Source: Bacillota bacterium (GTDB lineage: Bacteria; Bacillota; Sulfobacillia; JACIYH01). From it: a DNA stretch of 64,000 bases. The notes beneath the pieces were generated by a model. It ran no database searches, was not told the DNA's origin, and saw only the letters and a program-made list of their open reading frames with translations. The DNA lies in contig JASEFA010000007.1 in NCBI GenBank assembly GCA_030019365.1, positions 62,001 to 126,000 of the forward strand, written 5' to 3'. Below, piece by piece: positions 44,498 through 52,428 of this stretch (its first letter is position 1; the number at the start of each line of letters is the position of its first letter). The translations under genes and the position numbers were made by a program.

Positions 44498-44758
44498 GTG
44501 CTGCATCCCGCTCCCGGCTCCGACCGGCCGGGAAGCGCCGCCCTGGCGGCCAGGGGGCCGGTGCGATTTCCCGCTCCCCGGCTGCGGGGAGAGCGGTGTG
44601 ACGGCTGTCTCCTGTGCTATTACTTCTGCCCTGACGGGGCCGTCGACCCGGGACCTCCGGTCCGGGTGGTGGCGGAATGGTGCAAGGGATGCGGCATCTG
44701 TGTGCGCGAGTGCCCTCGCCAGGCTCTGGAAGGGGGGGAGGGCTTCTGTTCGTGCTGA
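44498..44758 (+). CDS. 2-oxoacid:ferredoxin oxidoreductase delta subunit (2x[4Fe-4S])
   Basis: This 86-residue ferredoxin subunit has two [4Fe-4S] motifs: CDGCLLCYYFCP and CKGCGICVRECP. It resembles PorD/KorD, which passes electrons from the catalytic subunits to external ferredoxin. The GTG at 44498 lies downstream of the predicted transcription start and follows AGGAGGGGG by about 8 bases; an upstream GTG at 44450 would overlap the promoter and is rejected. The short Pro/Ala-rich lead before the clusters is usual. It overlaps the alpha-subunit start. Confidence 0.88.
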   Translation: MLHPAPGSDRPGSAALAARGPVRFPAPRLRGERCDGCLLCYYFCPDGAVDPGPPVRVVAEWCKGCGICVRECPRQALEGGEGFCSC

Positions 44759-45912
44759 TAGATGGAAACCGGGCCGCGGCCGAGGCGGCCTGCCTGTGCG
44801 GGGTCGAGGTGATCCCGGTCTACCCCATCACTCCCGCCTCTCCCGTCATGGAGCACCTGGCGGCCATGATCGACGGGGAGCGCCTGAAAGCGTGTCTCCT
44901 GGTGGTGGAGTCCGACCACAGCGCCCTGGCCGCTGCCGTGGGTGCCAGCCTGACGGGGGCGCGGGTGTTCACCGCCACCAACTCTCAGGGTCTGGCTTAC
45001 ATGAGCGAGTTGCTCTACCACGCCTCGGGCCTGCGCCTTCCCATCGTGATGGCGGTGGTCAACCGGGCCATGTCGGCACCCCATTCCCGGTTCGCGGACC
45101 AGGGAGACGCCCTGGGGCAGGAGGCGGCGGGATGGATCCAGTTCCACTGCGAGAGCGCCCAGGAGGTGCTGGATACCGTCATCCAGGCCTTCCGGGTCGC
45201 CGAGGATCCCCGCGTGCAGCTGCCGACCATGGTCAACTACGAGGCGTACGTGATCAGCCACACGGCGGAACCGGTGGGGGTACCGGAGCCCGCCGCCGTG
45301 CGCGATTTCCTGTGCCACCGTCCCCGCCAGGTCCTGGATCCCGGGCATCCCCGGGCGGTGAACACGGTGGCTTCCCACGCCTGGTACCAGCGCTTCCGGC
45401 AGGCCCAGCACGGCGCCATGGCGGGGGCGGAGGGCGTTATCACGCAGGTGGCGGCAGAGTTCGCCGAGGCTTTCGGGCGCACGTGGAACGGCCTGCTGGA
45501 GGAGTACCGTACCGACGATGCTTCCACCCTGCTGGTGGTGATTGGTGCCCCCGCCAGCACGGCCCGCATCGCGGTGGATTCCCTGCGAGAGAGCGGGCTG
45601 GCGGTGGGGATGATCAAGATCCGCTGCCCGGTACCCTTTCCCCGGGCGGCGTTCCGCCGGGCCGCGGCCACGGCACGGGAGCTGGTGGTCGTGGACCGCA
45701 ATCTCATCCCCGGCCAGGGGGGATTCCTGGCCCGCCAGGTGAGGGCGGCGGTGGCGGAGATGCCTTCCGCGGTCCAGCCGCGGGTGGTGGGGGTGGTGGC
45801 CGGGCTGGGAGGCGGCGACATCGAGGTGGAGGACCTGGTGCGCGTGACCGTGTCGGCGTCGGACCTGGCGGCGGATGCGGCGGGAGGGAACTGGTTTGTC
45901 GCGGCGGGCTGA
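44752..45912 (+). CDS. 2-oxoacid:ferredoxin oxidoreductase alpha subunit
   Basis: This 386-residue subunit of a pyruvate/2-ketoisovalerate-type ferredoxin oxidoreductase binds the pyrimidine side of thiamine diphosphate. It shows GNRAAAEAACLCGVEVIPVYPITPASPVMEHLA at the N-terminus, FTATNSQGLAYMSELLYHASGLRLPIVMAVVNRAMSAP, and a C-terminal transketolase-like domain (LVVVDRNLIPGQGGFLARQV). The domain order is that of PorA/VorB. GTG 44752 overlaps the delta stop codon. The four subunit genes run delta-alpha-beta-gamma. The substrate (pyruvate, branched 2-oxoacid or other) cannot be fixed by eye. Confidence 0.92.
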   Translation: MLIDGNRAAAEAACLCGVEVIPVYPITPASPVMEHLAAMIDGERLKACLLVVESDHSALAAAVGASLTGARVFTATNSQGLAYMSELLYHASGLRLPIVMAVVNRAMSAPHSRFADQGDALGQEAAGWIQFHCESAQEVLDTVIQAFRVAEDPRVQLPTMVNYEAYVISHTAEPVGVPEPAAVRDFLCHRPRQVLDPGHPRAVNTVASHAWYQRFRQAQHGAMAGAEGVITQVAAEFAEAFGRTWNGLLEEYRTDDASTLLVVIGAPASTARIAVDSLRESGLAVGMIKIRCPVPFPRAAFRRAAATARELVVVDRNLIPGQGGFLARQVRAAVAEMPSAVQPRVVGVVAGLGGGDIEVEDLVRVTVSASDLAADAAGGNWFVAAG

Positions 45913-45913
45913 C

Positions 45914-46798
45914 GTGGGGGTACGGCTGCGGGAGCTGATGCCTCCGGCGGCGGATGAGGGCTTTTCACCGGGCCACCGGGCCTGCCCGGGCTGCGGCGCC
46001 ACCATTGCCCTGCGCCAGGCGCTGCTGGCGCTGGGGCCGCGGGTGATCGTGGTGGTGCCCGCCTCGTGTGTGGCCAGCATCGGGGGCTGGGACGACGTCA
46101 CCGCCTGGCGGGTGCCCTTCTACCACACTCTGTTTCCCTGCGCGGCGGCGGCGGCGGCCGGGATTGCCGCTGGCCTGGCGGCCCGGGGAAGGCGCGGGGT
46201 GACCGTGGTCTCGTGGGCGGGGGATGCCGGTAGCGGTGACATCGGCCTGCAGGCCCTCTCGGGGGCGGCCGGACGTGGCGACGACGTGCTCCACGTGTGC
46301 TACGACAACGAGGCCTGCATGAACACGGGGGGCCAGGCCAGCGGCCTGACCCGACCGGGCGCGTCCACCAGCACCACCCCGGCCGGGAAGGCAACGGCCA
46401 AGAAGGATCTTCCCCGCATCATGCTGGCGCACGGGGTGCCGTACGTCGCCACCGCCAGCATCGCCTATCCCGACGACTTCGCCGGCAAGCTGCGCCGGGC
46501 GGCGTCCCGGAGCGGCTTCCGCTATGTGCAGGTGCTGGCGCCCTGCCCCCTGGGCTCGGGATACGAGCCGTACCGCACGGTGGAGATGGCGCGCCGGGCG
46601 GTGGAAGAGGGGGTCTGGCCCCTCTGGGAAGCCGAGGAGGGCCGGGTGCGGCCCACACGGCGCGGCCGGGCAACGCAGGGCAAACCGGCCGGGCGGCGCG
46701 GACCGCTGAGCGCGCCGGGCGGGGGGCGCGGGAGCGGAGTGGCCCGCGAGCAGGGGGTGCACCCTGGCGATGGGGGGCGTGATGGTGCCGGGACATGA
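45914..46798 (+). CDS. 2-oxoacid:ferredoxin oxidoreductase beta subunit
   Basis: This 294-residue catalytic subunit binds thiamine diphosphate diphosphate/Mg and a proximal [4Fe-4S] cluster. The cluster Cys pair RACPGCGATIALRQ is near residue 25, the ThDP motif WAGDAGSGDIG...DNEACMNTGGQ follows, and a late APCPLG Cys completes the set. The last 45 residues are a Gly/Arg-rich tail beyond the family's end, which overlaps the gamma gene by 29 bp. GTG 45914 directly follows the alpha stop; ATG 45938 with a weak GGAG is an alternative. Confidence 0.9.
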   Translation: MGVRLRELMPPAADEGFSPGHRACPGCGATIALRQALLALGPRVIVVVPASCVASIGGWDDVTAWRVPFYHTLFPCAAAAAAGIAAGLAARGRRGVTVVSWAGDAGSGDIGLQALSGAAGRGDDVLHVCYDNEACMNTGGQASGLTRPGASTSTTPAGKATAKKDLPRIMLAHGVPYVATASIAYPDDFAGKLRRAASRSGFRYVQVLAPCPLGSGYEPYRTVEMARRAVEEGVWPLWEAEEGRVRPTRRGRATQGKPAGRRGPLSAPGGGRGSGVAREQGVHPGDGGRDGAGT

Positions 46799-47276
46799 TC
46801 GCGGTGCCACCGAGATCCTGCTGTGCGGGTGGGGGGAGCAACCCCTGCTCCAGCTGGGGCTGGCCCTGGGGCGGACGTTCCTCGACCGGGGCATGATGGT
46901 GCAGGTGCAGCCCTCCTTCGGCAACGTGCGGCCGGGTGCACCCGGCTGGGTGGCGGTGCGTGTGGGGCGGTGCTATGTGCGGGAGCGGGGGCGGCAGCGT
47001 CCCCGGCCCCAGCGCGTTCTTTGCCTGGACCCTGCCCTGACGGGGTGGGCCTCCCGCCTGGCCAGGGGGGGTTCCGCCGACACGGCCCCCATCGGCATCG
47101 TCCCCATCGACGTGATCCCCACCGACGTCGCCCCCACAGGCGCCGTCCCTGGGGACGCTGCCCCCGCCGGCGTGGTCGGCGGCGGGGCGGCCGGGCCCGA
47201 TTGGCTCCAGCGGCTCATACCGGAGATGCTGAGCCTGGTGGAAGGGGGAGATAGCCGGGATGCTGGTGAGAGATGA
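46770..47276 (+). CDS. Divergent 2-oxoacid:ferredoxin oxidoreductase gamma subunit
   Basis: The 168-residue product occupies the gamma-subunit position. Its first 75 residues keep the gamma pattern in altered form: EILLCGWGEQPLLQLGLALGRTF in place of the usual GxGGQGV..AG segment, and VQPSFGNVRPGAPGWVAVRVG in place of PSYGPExRGG. The second half, normally the rest of the domain, is a low-complexity run of Pro-Ile/Thr/Ala-Asp/Gly units (about 47082-47180) and a short amphipathic end. It may be a degenerate or specialised gamma subunit. ATG 46782 is an alternative start. It overlaps both neighbours. Confidence 0.75.
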   Translation: MGGVMVPGHDRGATEILLCGWGEQPLLQLGLALGRTFLDRGMMVQVQPSFGNVRPGAPGWVAVRVGRCYVRERGRQRPRPQRVLCLDPALTGWASRLARGGSADTAPIGIVPIDVIPTDVAPTGAVPGDAAPAGVVGGGAAGPDWLQRLIPEMLSLVEGGDSRDAGER

Positions 47277-48030
47277 CCTCTGTACCGGTTGCGGGCTGTG
47301 CGAGCCTTACTGTCCGGTGGGTGCCATAGCCATCGAAGATGTGGCGGTGATCGATCAGGATCGCTGCGTCGAATGTGCTATCTGCTATCGCTCGGGGGTC
47401 TGCCCCCTGGATGCCCTGGAGTTGCCTGCGCTCACCTGGCCCCGGCTGGTGCGGGCCTTGTTTTCCGACCCGCTGCTGGCCCATCCCGGTACCGGAGTGC
47501 TGGGTCGCGGCACCGAAGAGATGAAGACCAACGACGTCACCGGTCGTTTTCAGCCCGGTCAGGTGGGGGTGGGGATCGAGCTGGGCCGCCCCGGGATGGG
47601 TACGTCTTTCCGGGACGTGGAGGTGATGGCCACCAGGCTGGCTGCCCTGGGCATCGGGTTTGAGCCCGAGAACCCGGTCACCCAGCTCATGGTGGACGGC
47701 ACGGGGCGCCTGCGCCCGGACGTGCTGGACGAGCGCGCCCTCTCCGCCATCATCGAGCTCACCATCCCCCAGGACCGGTTGCTACCGGTGCTGGCCGCGG
47801 TGCGGGAGGCGGGTGCGCTTATCGAGACCGTGTTCAGCCTGGACGTGATCGTGCCCGACCCTGGGCAGCGGGCGGAAGAGGTGGCCCGCCTCTGCCGGGA
47901 GGCCGGCTTCGCGACGCGGCCCAACGGCAAGACCAACGTGGGCCTCGGCCACGGCCGCGCTGGGCCGGCTGGGGGCGCAGGCGGAGGGGCGGCGGGATGC
48001 GCGGGCGCTGGGGAGGGGGTGCCGCGGTGA
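47260..48030 (+). CDS. Ferredoxin-fusion protein of unknown family (copy 1 of pair)
   Basis: This 256-residue protein has an N-terminal two-cluster ferredoxin domain. The first cluster is CTGCGLCEPYCP. The second, CVECAICYRSGVCP, has five residues before its last Cys instead of three. The remaining 190 residues are a domain I do not recognise, with the motif GRGTEEMKTNDVTGR near residue 90, VGIELGRPGMGTS, GIGFEPENPVTQLM and a late ETVFSLDV. A collinear paralogue is encoded at 53873-54628. ATG 47260 follows a GGGGGAG site. It overlaps the gamma gene and the next gene (GTGA), so it is translationally coupled to the oxidoreductase. Confidence 0.82.
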   Translation: MLVRDDLCTGCGLCEPYCPVGAIAIEDVAVIDQDRCVECAICYRSGVCPLDALELPALTWPRLVRALFSDPLLAHPGTGVLGRGTEEMKTNDVTGRFQPGQVGVGIELGRPGMGTSFRDVEVMATRLAALGIGFEPENPVTQLMVDGTGRLRPDVLDERALSAIIELTIPQDRLLPVLAAVREAGALIETVFSLDVIVPDPGQRAEEVARLCREAGFATRPNGKTNVGLGHGRAGPAGGAGGGAAGCAGAGEGVPR

Positions 48031-48686
48031 CGCACACGCTGCACAGGCAGGGGTCGGGTGACCTCGTCGGTGACTACGTGGTGCTGGTGATGGGCGCCAA
48101 AGGATTCACGCGGGAGGGGGCGGCACCCGCCCTGCGCCGCTGCCTGGAGGTGATCCTGCGGCACGATCCGGTGAACTGGGGCGACGGTCGCACGGGCAAC
48201 GCTTTCTCCCGCAGCCGGGAAGAGATCCTGGCCGGCATGGGCGACAACTCCGTCATCCACGGGGTGTTCACCGACCCGGAGACGGTGGCGCGGGTGCTGG
48301 ATGAACTCCGGGAGCTGGACACGGGCATGTCGGTGGTGGTTTCGGGTCTCTTCAACCGCGTGCACCCATGTGTGCGGGGGGCGGGGCTGGAACCGCACAC
48401 CATCGAGTTTTCCCTGGGCGTGCACGGACGGGTGGAGGGCCTGCCCTCCGACCGGCTGGTGATGGGCATCCAGACCATGTGCGGCCACGGCATGGTTTCC
48501 TACCACCTGATTTCCCACCTGGCCGGGGAAGTGGCGGCGGGACGCCTGGGCGCGGACCGGGCGGCGGCCACCATGGCCGCCAACTGCCACTGCGGCGTGT
48601 TCAATCCCCGCCGGGCGGCGCAGCTCATATCCGAACTGGCCCGCCGGGGCGCGGCGTCGTCGAGGGGGGTGGGAGCGTCGGGCTAG
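48027..48686 (+). CDS. Unknown Cys/His-motif protein (copy 1, partner of the ferredoxin-fusion protein)
   Basis: I do not recognise this 219-residue soluble protein. It starts VTHTLHRQGS and has DPVNWGDGRTGNAF near residue 50, EFSLGVHGR near 135, TMCGHGMVSYHL near 155 and NCHCGVFNPRRA near 190. The last two, a CGH and a CxCG, recur in its paralogue at 54625-55275 and could bind a metal or Fe-S cluster. GTG 48027 overlaps the stop of the ferredoxin-fusion gene and follows GGGAGGGGG by 8 bases. The fixed pairing of both paralogues suggests a heteromeric complex. Confidence 0.8.
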   Translation: MTHTLHRQGSGDLVGDYVVLVMGAKGFTREGAAPALRRCLEVILRHDPVNWGDGRTGNAFSRSREEILAGMGDNSVIHGVFTDPETVARVLDELRELDTGMSVVVSGLFNRVHPCVRGAGLEPHTIEFSLGVHGRVEGLPSDRLVMGIQTMCGHGMVSYHLISHLAGEVAAGRLGADRAAATMAANCHCGVFNPRRAAQLISELARRGAASSRGVGASG

Positions 48687-48759
48687 CGGGGAACTGACAC
48701 GATGGCGGCCGGTTACGGGAAGAGGAACCGTGCGAGGCAGAGAAAGGGGGAATCCGCAG

Positions 48760-49743
48760 GTGCAACGGTCAAAGGCCCTGGCTCTGGGCCTGGCGGTCCT
48801 GATGCTGCTGGCTGTGGCAGCAACGGGTTGTGCCGGCCAGAAGAAGGCCGCATACCCCGAGAAGCCCATCGAACTCGTGGTACCGTATGCGCCCGGCGGC
48901 GGCAGTGACGTGCTGGGCCGCCACATCGCTGACATCGTGCAGAAAGAGAAGATCCTGCCCCAGCCCTTCAACGTGGTGAACAAGCCGGGGGCTGGTGGCC
49001 AGGTGGGCATGAGCTACGTGAACACCAAGAAAGGTGATCCCTACGTCATACTCACGTTCATAACCGGGCAGGTTTCCGGCCCCAAGACGGTACCAGGAGC
49101 GGTGCCCGCGTCGGTGTTCACGCCCGTTGCCAGGCTGGCGCTGGACGAAGAGTGCATCGTGGTGAAGATCGACTCCAGGTACCAGACCATCGAGCAGCTG
49201 ATGGAGGCGGCCAAGCAGGGAGAGAAGGCAGTTTCTATGGGCGGTACGGCGGTGGGTCAGGAAGACCAGATGGTTACCGTGATGCTGGAGCAGGCTTCGG
49301 GCGTGAAGTTCAACTACATCCCCTTCGACTCCGGTGGAGAGGTCATGAAGGCCCTGCTGGGCGGGCACATAGATGCCGCCTGGGCCAACCCCAATGAGTG
49401 TGTCTCCCAGGTGGACGGCAGCCTGGCCAAGGTGATCGCGGTGGCCGCTCCGCAGCGCCTGAAGAAGTGGCCCGATGCGCCCACCCTGAAGGAGAAGGGG
49501 TACGACGTGGTGTTCGAGCAGTTCCGCGGCATCGTGGGCCCGCCCGAGATGCCCCAGGATGCGGTGAAGGTCCTGGCGGAGGCCTTCAAGAAGCTGTCGG
49601 AGTCGCAGGACTGGCAGAGCCGGTACATCGAAAGGAACGCCCTTACGTCCGCCTACCAGGGACCGGACGAATTCGCGGCCTACATGAAGGAAGTCGACCA
49701 GCTGACCACCGAGCTGCTCAAGGCCCTGGGACTCGTCAAGTGA
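48760..49743 (+). CDS. tctC: Tripartite tricarboxylate transporter substrate-binding protein
   Basis: This 327-residue lipoprotein has a signal with lipobox AATGC near residue 24 and a Bug/TctC fold: YPEKPIELVVPYAPGGGSDVLGRHIA, VVNKPGAGGQVGMSYV and FNYIPFDSGGEVMKALLGGHIDAAW. TctC-type receptors bind citrate, other carboxylates or aromatic acids. GTG 48760 follows AAAGGGGG by 9 bases; GTG 48730 would extend a polar lead before the signal. It heads a complete TctCBA set within the sigma-54 array, 73 bp after the unknown pair. Confidence 0.92.
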   Translation: MQRSKALALGLAVLMLLAVAATGCAGQKKAAYPEKPIELVVPYAPGGGSDVLGRHIADIVQKEKILPQPFNVVNKPGAGGQVGMSYVNTKKGDPYVILTFITGQVSGPKTVPGAVPASVFTPVARLALDEECIVVKIDSRYQTIEQLMEAAKQGEKAVSMGGTAVGQEDQMVTVMLEQASGVKFNYIPFDSGGEVMKALLGGHIDAAWANPNECVSQVDGSLAKVIAVAAPQRLKKWPDAPTLKEKGYDVVFEQFRGIVGPPEMPQDAVKVLAEAFKKLSESQDWQSRYIERNALTSAYQGPDEFAAYMKEVDQLTTELLKALGLVK

Positions 49744-49815
49744 GCGATGGCGCGCCCGGCGCGGGACGCACGGTCCTGCGCCGGGCCCTCCTCCCCCTTA
49801 TGGAGGCAGAATGCC

Positions 49816-50259
49816 ATGAGCGTTGATTCTGTGTTGGGTCTGGTGGCTTCGGTGGGAGGGTTGCTGCTCATCTGGCAGGGCTGGGTGCTGGGGTACTGGG
49901 TGCACCTGAGCGGTCCCGGTCCCGGGTTCTTCCCGGTGGTGCTGGGGTTGCTGCTGCAGCCGGTGGCCGCCCTGCTGGTGGTGGGGGGCAGGTCGGTCAA
50001 GGAGGGGTCTGAATGGGACCGGGGTCGCCTGGGGGCGATAGGGGCGGGGGCGCTGGCGTTCGCCGTCACCATCTGGCTGGTCAGCTGGCTGGGGATGCTC
50101 GTCGCCGTCGGCCTGTATACCCTGGGGTGGCTGCGGCTGGTGGGGAGGTACCCCTGGCCCCGGGTGGTGGCCATTGCGGCGGGCACCGTGGTGGCGGTGT
50201 ACCTGATCTTCGTGCTCTGGCTGAGGGTGCCGTTTCCCACCGGCATCCTGCCGCTCTGA
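49816..50259 (+). CDS. tctB: Tripartite tricarboxylate transporter small membrane subunit
   Basis: This 147-residue protein has four hydrophobic helices and the TctB pattern GPGPGFFPVVLGLLLQPVAALL after the first helix. TctB proteins are poorly conserved small subunits that work with TctA. ATG 49816 follows GGAGG by 9 bases, and the frame upstream to 49747 has no family sequence. It sits between tctC and tctA in the canonical order. Confidence 0.88.
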   Translation: MSVDSVLGLVASVGGLLLIWQGWVLGYWVHLSGPGPGFFPVVLGLLLQPVAALLVVGGRSVKEGSEWDRGRLGAIGAGALAFAVTIWLVSWLGMLVAVGLYTLGWLRLVGRYPWPRVVAIAAGTVVAVYLIFVLWLRVPFPTGILPL

Positions 50260-50271
50260 GGGGGCGAGCCC

Positions 50272-51795
50272 ATGGATATCTGGTCTTACCTGGGGCAGGG
50301 TTTCCTGTCCGTGTTTCAGCCCCAGCACCTCCTGTTCTGCATCATCGGCGTGGTGGCGGGGCAGGTGATCGGCGCCCTGCCCGGGATCGGTTCCGTGTCG
50401 GGGGTGGCGCTGCTCCTCCCCCTCACCTTCGGCATGGATCCCGAGTCGGCCATCATCATGCTCACCGGCATCTACTACGGCTGCATGTACGGCGGTACGG
50501 TGAGCGCCGTGCTCATCGACATCCCCGGAGACTCGGCGGCCATCATGACCGGGCTGGACGGATACCAGCTGGCCATGCGGGGGCGGGGCGGGCAGGCCCT
50601 GTTCATGGCGGCGGTCGGTTCCTTCATCGCCGGCACCTTCGGCATCCTGATGCTCACCCTCTTTGCCCCCCCGCTGGCCCGCTTCGGCCTGCGTTTCGGT
50701 CCCCCGGAGACGACTGCCCTCATGCTCCTGGCCCTCACCAGCCTGGGCTGGCTCACCGGTGAGTCCGCCGCCAAGGGGCTTCTCTCCGCCCTCCTGGGGT
50801 TGTTCCTGGCTGTGATCGGGGTGGACAGCGTCTCCGGGCGCCCCCGCTTCACCATGGGGGTCATCGACCTCATGGACGGGATTCCCTTTCTGCCCATCGT
50901 CATCGGGATATTCGGGATTACCCAGGTACTGCTCTGGCTGGAGAGCCGGGCGCACTGGAAGGTGATGAAGACCAACCTGGGGTTGCGCGCCATCCTGCCT
51001 TCCGTGCAGGAGTGGGCGGTATCGAAGTGGGCCATCGTGCGGGGAACCATCATCGGATTCTTCGTGGGGCTGATGCCGGGCGCGGGTGCCACCACCGCCT
51101 CCTTCCTGTCCTACACCATAGAGCGGCAGTCGTCCCGGCACCCCCACCTGTTCGGGAAGGGGGCCATCGAGGGCGTGGCTGCTCCCGAATCGGCCAACAA
51201 CGCCGCCGCCATCGCCGCCTACGTGCCCCTGCTATCCCTGGGCATCCCCGGCTCCGCCACCACGGCGGTGCTCATGGGCGGGCTCATGCTGTGGGGGTTG
51301 CGGCCGGGGCCCCTCCTGTTCCGGGACGCCCCCGAGTTCGTGTGGGGCCTCATCGCCAGCATGTACGTGGCCAACTTCCTGCTCCTGGCCGTGAACACCC
51401 TGGCCATCCCCCCCATGATCCGCATCCTGAGCATCCCGGCCCCGGTGCTGATGGCCATCGTGTCCGTGATCAGCATCGTGGGCGCCTACTGCGTGGACAA
51501 CAGCGTCTTCGACATCTGGCTGGCCCTGGGGGCGGGGGTACTGGGGTACTTCATGAACAAGCTGAAACTGCCCGTGCCCCCGGTGGTCCTGGGCCTGGTG
51601 CTGGGGCCGGACCTGGAGACGGCCATGAGGCAATCATTCATGCTTTCCAAAGGGTCGGTGGCCATTTTCTTCACCCGGCCCATTGCCCTGGGTCTGCTCA
51701 TCGCCACGGCGCTTTTCCTCAGCGCCCCGGCCATCGGTGGGCTGATCCGCAGGCGCCGGGCGGCGGTCCCCCGGGAGGTGCCCGCGAGCAGGTAG
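50272..51795 (+). CDS. tctA: Tripartite tricarboxylate transporter large membrane subunit
   Basis: This 507-residue protein has about twelve helices. Family motifs include GQVIGALPGIGSVSGVALLLPLTFGM near residue 25, YYGCMYGGTVSAVLIDIPGDSAA, FFVGLMPGAGATTASFLSY and GVAAPESANNAAAIAAYVPLLSLGIPGS. It is the cation-coupled transport unit of the TTT system. The ATG follows GAGGGGGCGAG and starts 12 bp after tctB. Together with a PrpR-type sensor this argues that the array is induced by, and imports, a carboxylate. Confidence 0.94.
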   Translation: MDIWSYLGQGFLSVFQPQHLLFCIIGVVAGQVIGALPGIGSVSGVALLLPLTFGMDPESAIIMLTGIYYGCMYGGTVSAVLIDIPGDSAAIMTGLDGYQLAMRGRGGQALFMAAVGSFIAGTFGILMLTLFAPPLARFGLRFGPPETTALMLLALTSLGWLTGESAAKGLLSALLGLFLAVIGVDSVSGRPRFTMGVIDLMDGIPFLPIVIGIFGITQVLLWLESRAHWKVMKTNLGLRAILPSVQEWAVSKWAIVRGTIIGFFVGLMPGAGATTASFLSYTIERQSSRHPHLFGKGAIEGVAAPESANNAAAIAAYVPLLSLGIPGSATTAVLMGGLMLWGLRPGPLLFRDAPEFVWGLIASMYVANFLLLAVNTLAIPPMIRILSIPAPVLMAIVSVISIVGAYCVDNSVFDIWLALGAGVLGYFMNKLKLPVPPVVLGLVLGPDLETAMRQSFMLSKGSVAIFFTRPIALGLLIATALFLSAPAIGGLIRRRRAAVPREVPASR

Positions 51796-51837
51796 CAGGG
51801 GGTGATGTGACGATGGACGACGAGGAGGTGGGCGAGG

Positions 51838-52428
51838 TTGGAGATCGTGGTTGATCCGGGCCGCTGCATGGCCTGCCGTTCCTGTCAGGTGGCCTGTGCC
51901 CTGGCCCGCGATTCGGCCTCCCGCACCCTGGTAGGGGGGCTGGGGGAAGACCCTCAGCCCCTGCCCCGGGTGTCGGTGCGGGAGAGCCCGCTGCCGCTGG
52001 CGATCCCAGAGGCGCGGGGAGATAGCCCGGGCCAGCCGGCGGCGGCAGGTTTGCCCGTGCAGTGTCGCCACTGCCTGGATGCTCCCTGCCTGGACGCCTG
52101 CCCGACGGGAGCCATGCACAGGCCGGAGGCGGAAGGTGCGGTACTTTATGACGAGGCCAAATGCATGGGTTGCCTGATGTGCGTGGCCGTCTGCCCCTTC
52201 GGGGCGGTCAGGCCGGGGCACGGAGGCCGGGTGTCCAAGTGCGACCGCTGCACGCAAATGGAGTACCCCTTCTGCGTGGACGCCTGCCCCACCGGAGCTC
52301 TCCAGTACCGGGAGCGCGCGGCCTGGCAGGAAGTGGCGGCTACGCGGCAGGGAGCTCTCATGAAAGCGCTGGCCCTGGTATGGGAAGGAGGCACCGCAGG
52401 TGAGGACACTGCGCAAGAGAACGGCTGA
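51838..52428 (+). CDS. CooF-like polyferredoxin (four [4Fe-4S])
   Basis: This 196-residue electron-transfer protein has four Cys motifs: CMACRSCQVAC, CRHCLDAPCLDACP, CMGCLMCVAVCP and CDRCTQMEYPFCVDACP. This is the layout of CooF/DMSO-reductase-B type subunits. A Pro/Arg-rich insert of about 50 residues follows the first motif. It precedes and overlaps by 29 bp a CooS-like gene, as CooF does in CO dehydrogenase loci. The start is TTG 51838, 8 bases after AGGAGGTG; a 14-codon frame (51813-51854) overlaps this start. Confidence 0.9.
   Translation: MEIVVDPGRCMACRSCQVACALARDSASRTLVGGLGEDPQPLPRVSVRESPLPLAIPEARGDSPGQPAAAGLPVQCRHCLDAPCLDACPTGAMHRPEAEGAVLYDEAKCMGCLMCVAVCPFGAVRPGHGGRVSKCDRCTQMEYPFCVDACPTGALQYRERAAWQEVAATRQGALMKALALVWEGGTAGEDTAQENG

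Noticed and set aside
51813-51854. 14-codon open frame over the CooF-like start
   Set aside because: It is short, overlaps the ribosome site and TTG start of the CooF-like gene, and has no other support. It could at most be a leader frame.
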